Shown here: positions 4,266-5,367 of the stretch, in pieces
Position numbering within the stretch: the first letter of the stretch is position 1
Layout of the letters: each line of letters begins with the position of its first letter
DNA from: CAYPPS01 sp964412685
Lineage (GTDB): Bacteria > Patescibacteriota > Microgenomatia > PFEM01 > CAYPPS01
DNA length: 5,367 nt
Assembly (NCBI GenBank): GCA_964412685.1
Contig: CAYPPS010000033.1
Location: 1 to 5,367, forward strand
Reading direction: 5' to 3'
Program-made: the position numbers and the translations under genes
Notes under the pieces: generated by a model
Told to the model about the DNA's origin: nothing
What the model saw: the letters and a program-made list of their open reading frames with translations, nothing else
Database searches by the model: none

Positions 4266-5367
4266 ATGAATCCCAAGAAATTTCGTTTAGTCGTTTCCTT
4301 GGCTACTCTCATCTTCATTGGTTTAGGTGCCCTCTTGGTGCTGAGGTTTGCCCAAGGATATCGTTTGGATTTAAAAAGAAAAACCTTTTCTTCGACTGGT
4401 ATCCTGGCTATTACCAGTGTCCCCGAGGGAGCCCAAGTGTGGATTGACGGCAAGCTAAAAACAGCCACCGACGACAATCTTAATTTAACTCCGGGTGATT
4501 ACTGGGTAGAAATAAAAAAAGATGGCTTTCATCCGTGGCAGAAAAAACTCATCGTCGAAGAACAACTGGTTACTAGTGCTCACGCCGATCTTTTCTCCAC
4601 TTTCCCCGATCTCAACGCTTTAACATTTACCGGCGCGGTTAACCCTGTTCTCTCTCCTGACTTCCAAAAGGTCGTTTTTGGCACCGCTACCGCCAGTGCC
4701 GAAAAGCAAGGTCTCTGGGTACTTGATCTGAGTGATAGTCCGCTCGGTTTTTCTCGAGAACCAAGACAAATTGTTAGAAATGGCGAAAACGGACGAGATT
4801 TCGCCGAAGGAGATTATCAGTGGTCACCTGATTCAAAGCAGGTTCTAGCCACTCTCAATGAAGAAGCAATCAACGGCAACCAAGTAGAACGTCGTTTTCT
4901 GGTCGAGACCGATCGTTTAACTTTGGAGAAACAACTAGTCAGCTTGTCAGAGATAGAGCTGGAAGCCCTTTTAGGACGCTGGAAAGAAGAAGAACTCTTG
5001 AGAAAAGAAGAAGACTTCAACTCCCTACCAGAAAAGCTCCAGGAAGCACTAAGTGACAACATCGACTCACTTTTCTTTTCTCCGGATCAGACCAAAATCC
5101 TTTACACCGCCACCAAGTCGGCCGTTATTCCCGAAAACATCATCTCTCCTTTGCCCGCTTCCAATACCCAACCTGAAGAGAGACAAATTGAACCCAATCG
5201 AACTTATGTTTATGATCTCAAAGAAGACAAAAACTTTTTTATCTTGGAAAAACAACCGGAGGATAAATTTCCTGTCTTCTCCTGGTTCCCCACATCAAAC
5301 CATATCTTTATGGTTCAAACTGATCAGGTGGAATTGGTTGAATACGACGGCGACAACAAGATTGCCG
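4266..5367 (+). CDS. Membrane-anchored PEGA-domain protein with TolB/WD40-like propeller repeats (3' end beyond window)
   Basis: The reading frame is open from the ATG at 4266 to the window end: 367 codons plus one base, with no stop. Residues 8-26 are one hydrophobic segment after the basic start MNPKKFR, which fits an N-terminal anchor or uncleaved signal with the rest outside. A PEGA domain spans about 46-99. It carries the namesake SVPEGAQVWIDGK (51-63), LTPGDYWVEIKKDGFHPW (74-91) and a conserved G in each. Beta-propeller strands follow, each marked by an SPD-type turn: LSPDFQKVVF (129-138), WSPDSKQVLA (186-195), FSPDQTKILY (271-280) and WFPTSNHIFMV (340-350). A charged, probably helical insertion (218-266) interrupts the propeller. 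PEGA domains are common in surface proteins, but no enzymatic role is visible. The gene diverges from mreB across 151 bp. Envelope or surface function is an inference. Confidence 0.85.
   Translation, partial: MNPKKFRLVVSLATLIFIGLGALLVLRFAQGYRLDLKRKTFSSTGILAITSVPEGAQVWIDGKLKTATDDNLNLTPGDYWVEIKKDGFHPWQKKLIVEEQLVTSAHADLFSTFPDLNALTFTGAVNPVLSPDFQKVVFGTATASAEKQGLWVLDLSDSPLGFSREPRQIVRNGENGRDFAEGDYQWSPDSKQVLATLNEEAINGNQVERRFLVETDRLTLEKQLVSLSEIELEALLGRWKEEELLRKEEDFNSLPEKLQEALSDNIDSLFFSPDQTKILYTATKSAVIPENIISPLPASNTQPEERQIEPNRTYVYDLKEDKNFFILEKQPEDKFPVFSWFPTSNHIFMVQTDQVELVEYDGDNKIA

Noticed and set aside
4817..5062. 81-codon frame on the - strand inside the PEGA gene
   Set aside because: The serine-rich, low-complexity translation (SFSGRELKSSSF...) is the antisense of the charged Glu/Lys helical insertion and has no start signals.

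Overview
The window reads as ordinary chromosome from a small-genome, moderately AT-rich bacterium. A stand-alone, divergent MreB, a WecG/TagA/CpsF-type glycosyltransferase, a membrane-anchored PEGA plus beta-propeller protein and promoters that sit almost on the start codons together suggest a member of the Candidate Phyla Radiation (Patescibacteria, perhaps Microgenomates). That placement is an inference from protein flavour and has not been tested by any search. The stop codons seen are TAA, TAG and TGA, so nothing suggests a recoded genetic code.

Left part (1-1700): a small excisionase/MerR-type helix-turn-helix protein gene on the + strand runs convergently into a two-gene toxin-antitoxin operon on the - strand. 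The operon pairs an AbiEi-like winged-helix antitoxin with an AbiEii-like nucleotidyltransferase toxin (type IV TA / abortive infection family). The two genes overlap by ATGA, and a strong sigma-70 promoter with an 18-bp palindrome over its -10 region lies just upstream of the antitoxin. The operon is bracketed by two related 29-bp palindromic elements in inverted orientation (246-274 and 1669-1697). Their arms are conserved and their centres vary, as in recombination sites. This is the most unusual feature of the window.

Middle part (1700-4114): about 170 bp without a gene, then a GT26-family glycosyltransferase on the - strand. It is preceded by a 418-bp AT-rich intergenic stretch with a purine-rich leader containing repeats. 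Upstream of that is a complete mreB on the - strand. No mreC, mreD or other shape gene accompanies it here.

Right part (4115-5367): a 151-bp divergent promoter region separates mreB from a + strand gene for an N-terminally membrane-anchored PEGA-domain protein with TolB/WD40-like propeller repeats, which runs off the window end. The glycosyltransferase, MreB and the PEGA protein are all plausibly envelope-related. The toxin-antitoxin unit looks like an accessory insertion beside them. No RNA gene, CRISPR array, transposase or recognisable insertion sequence was seen.
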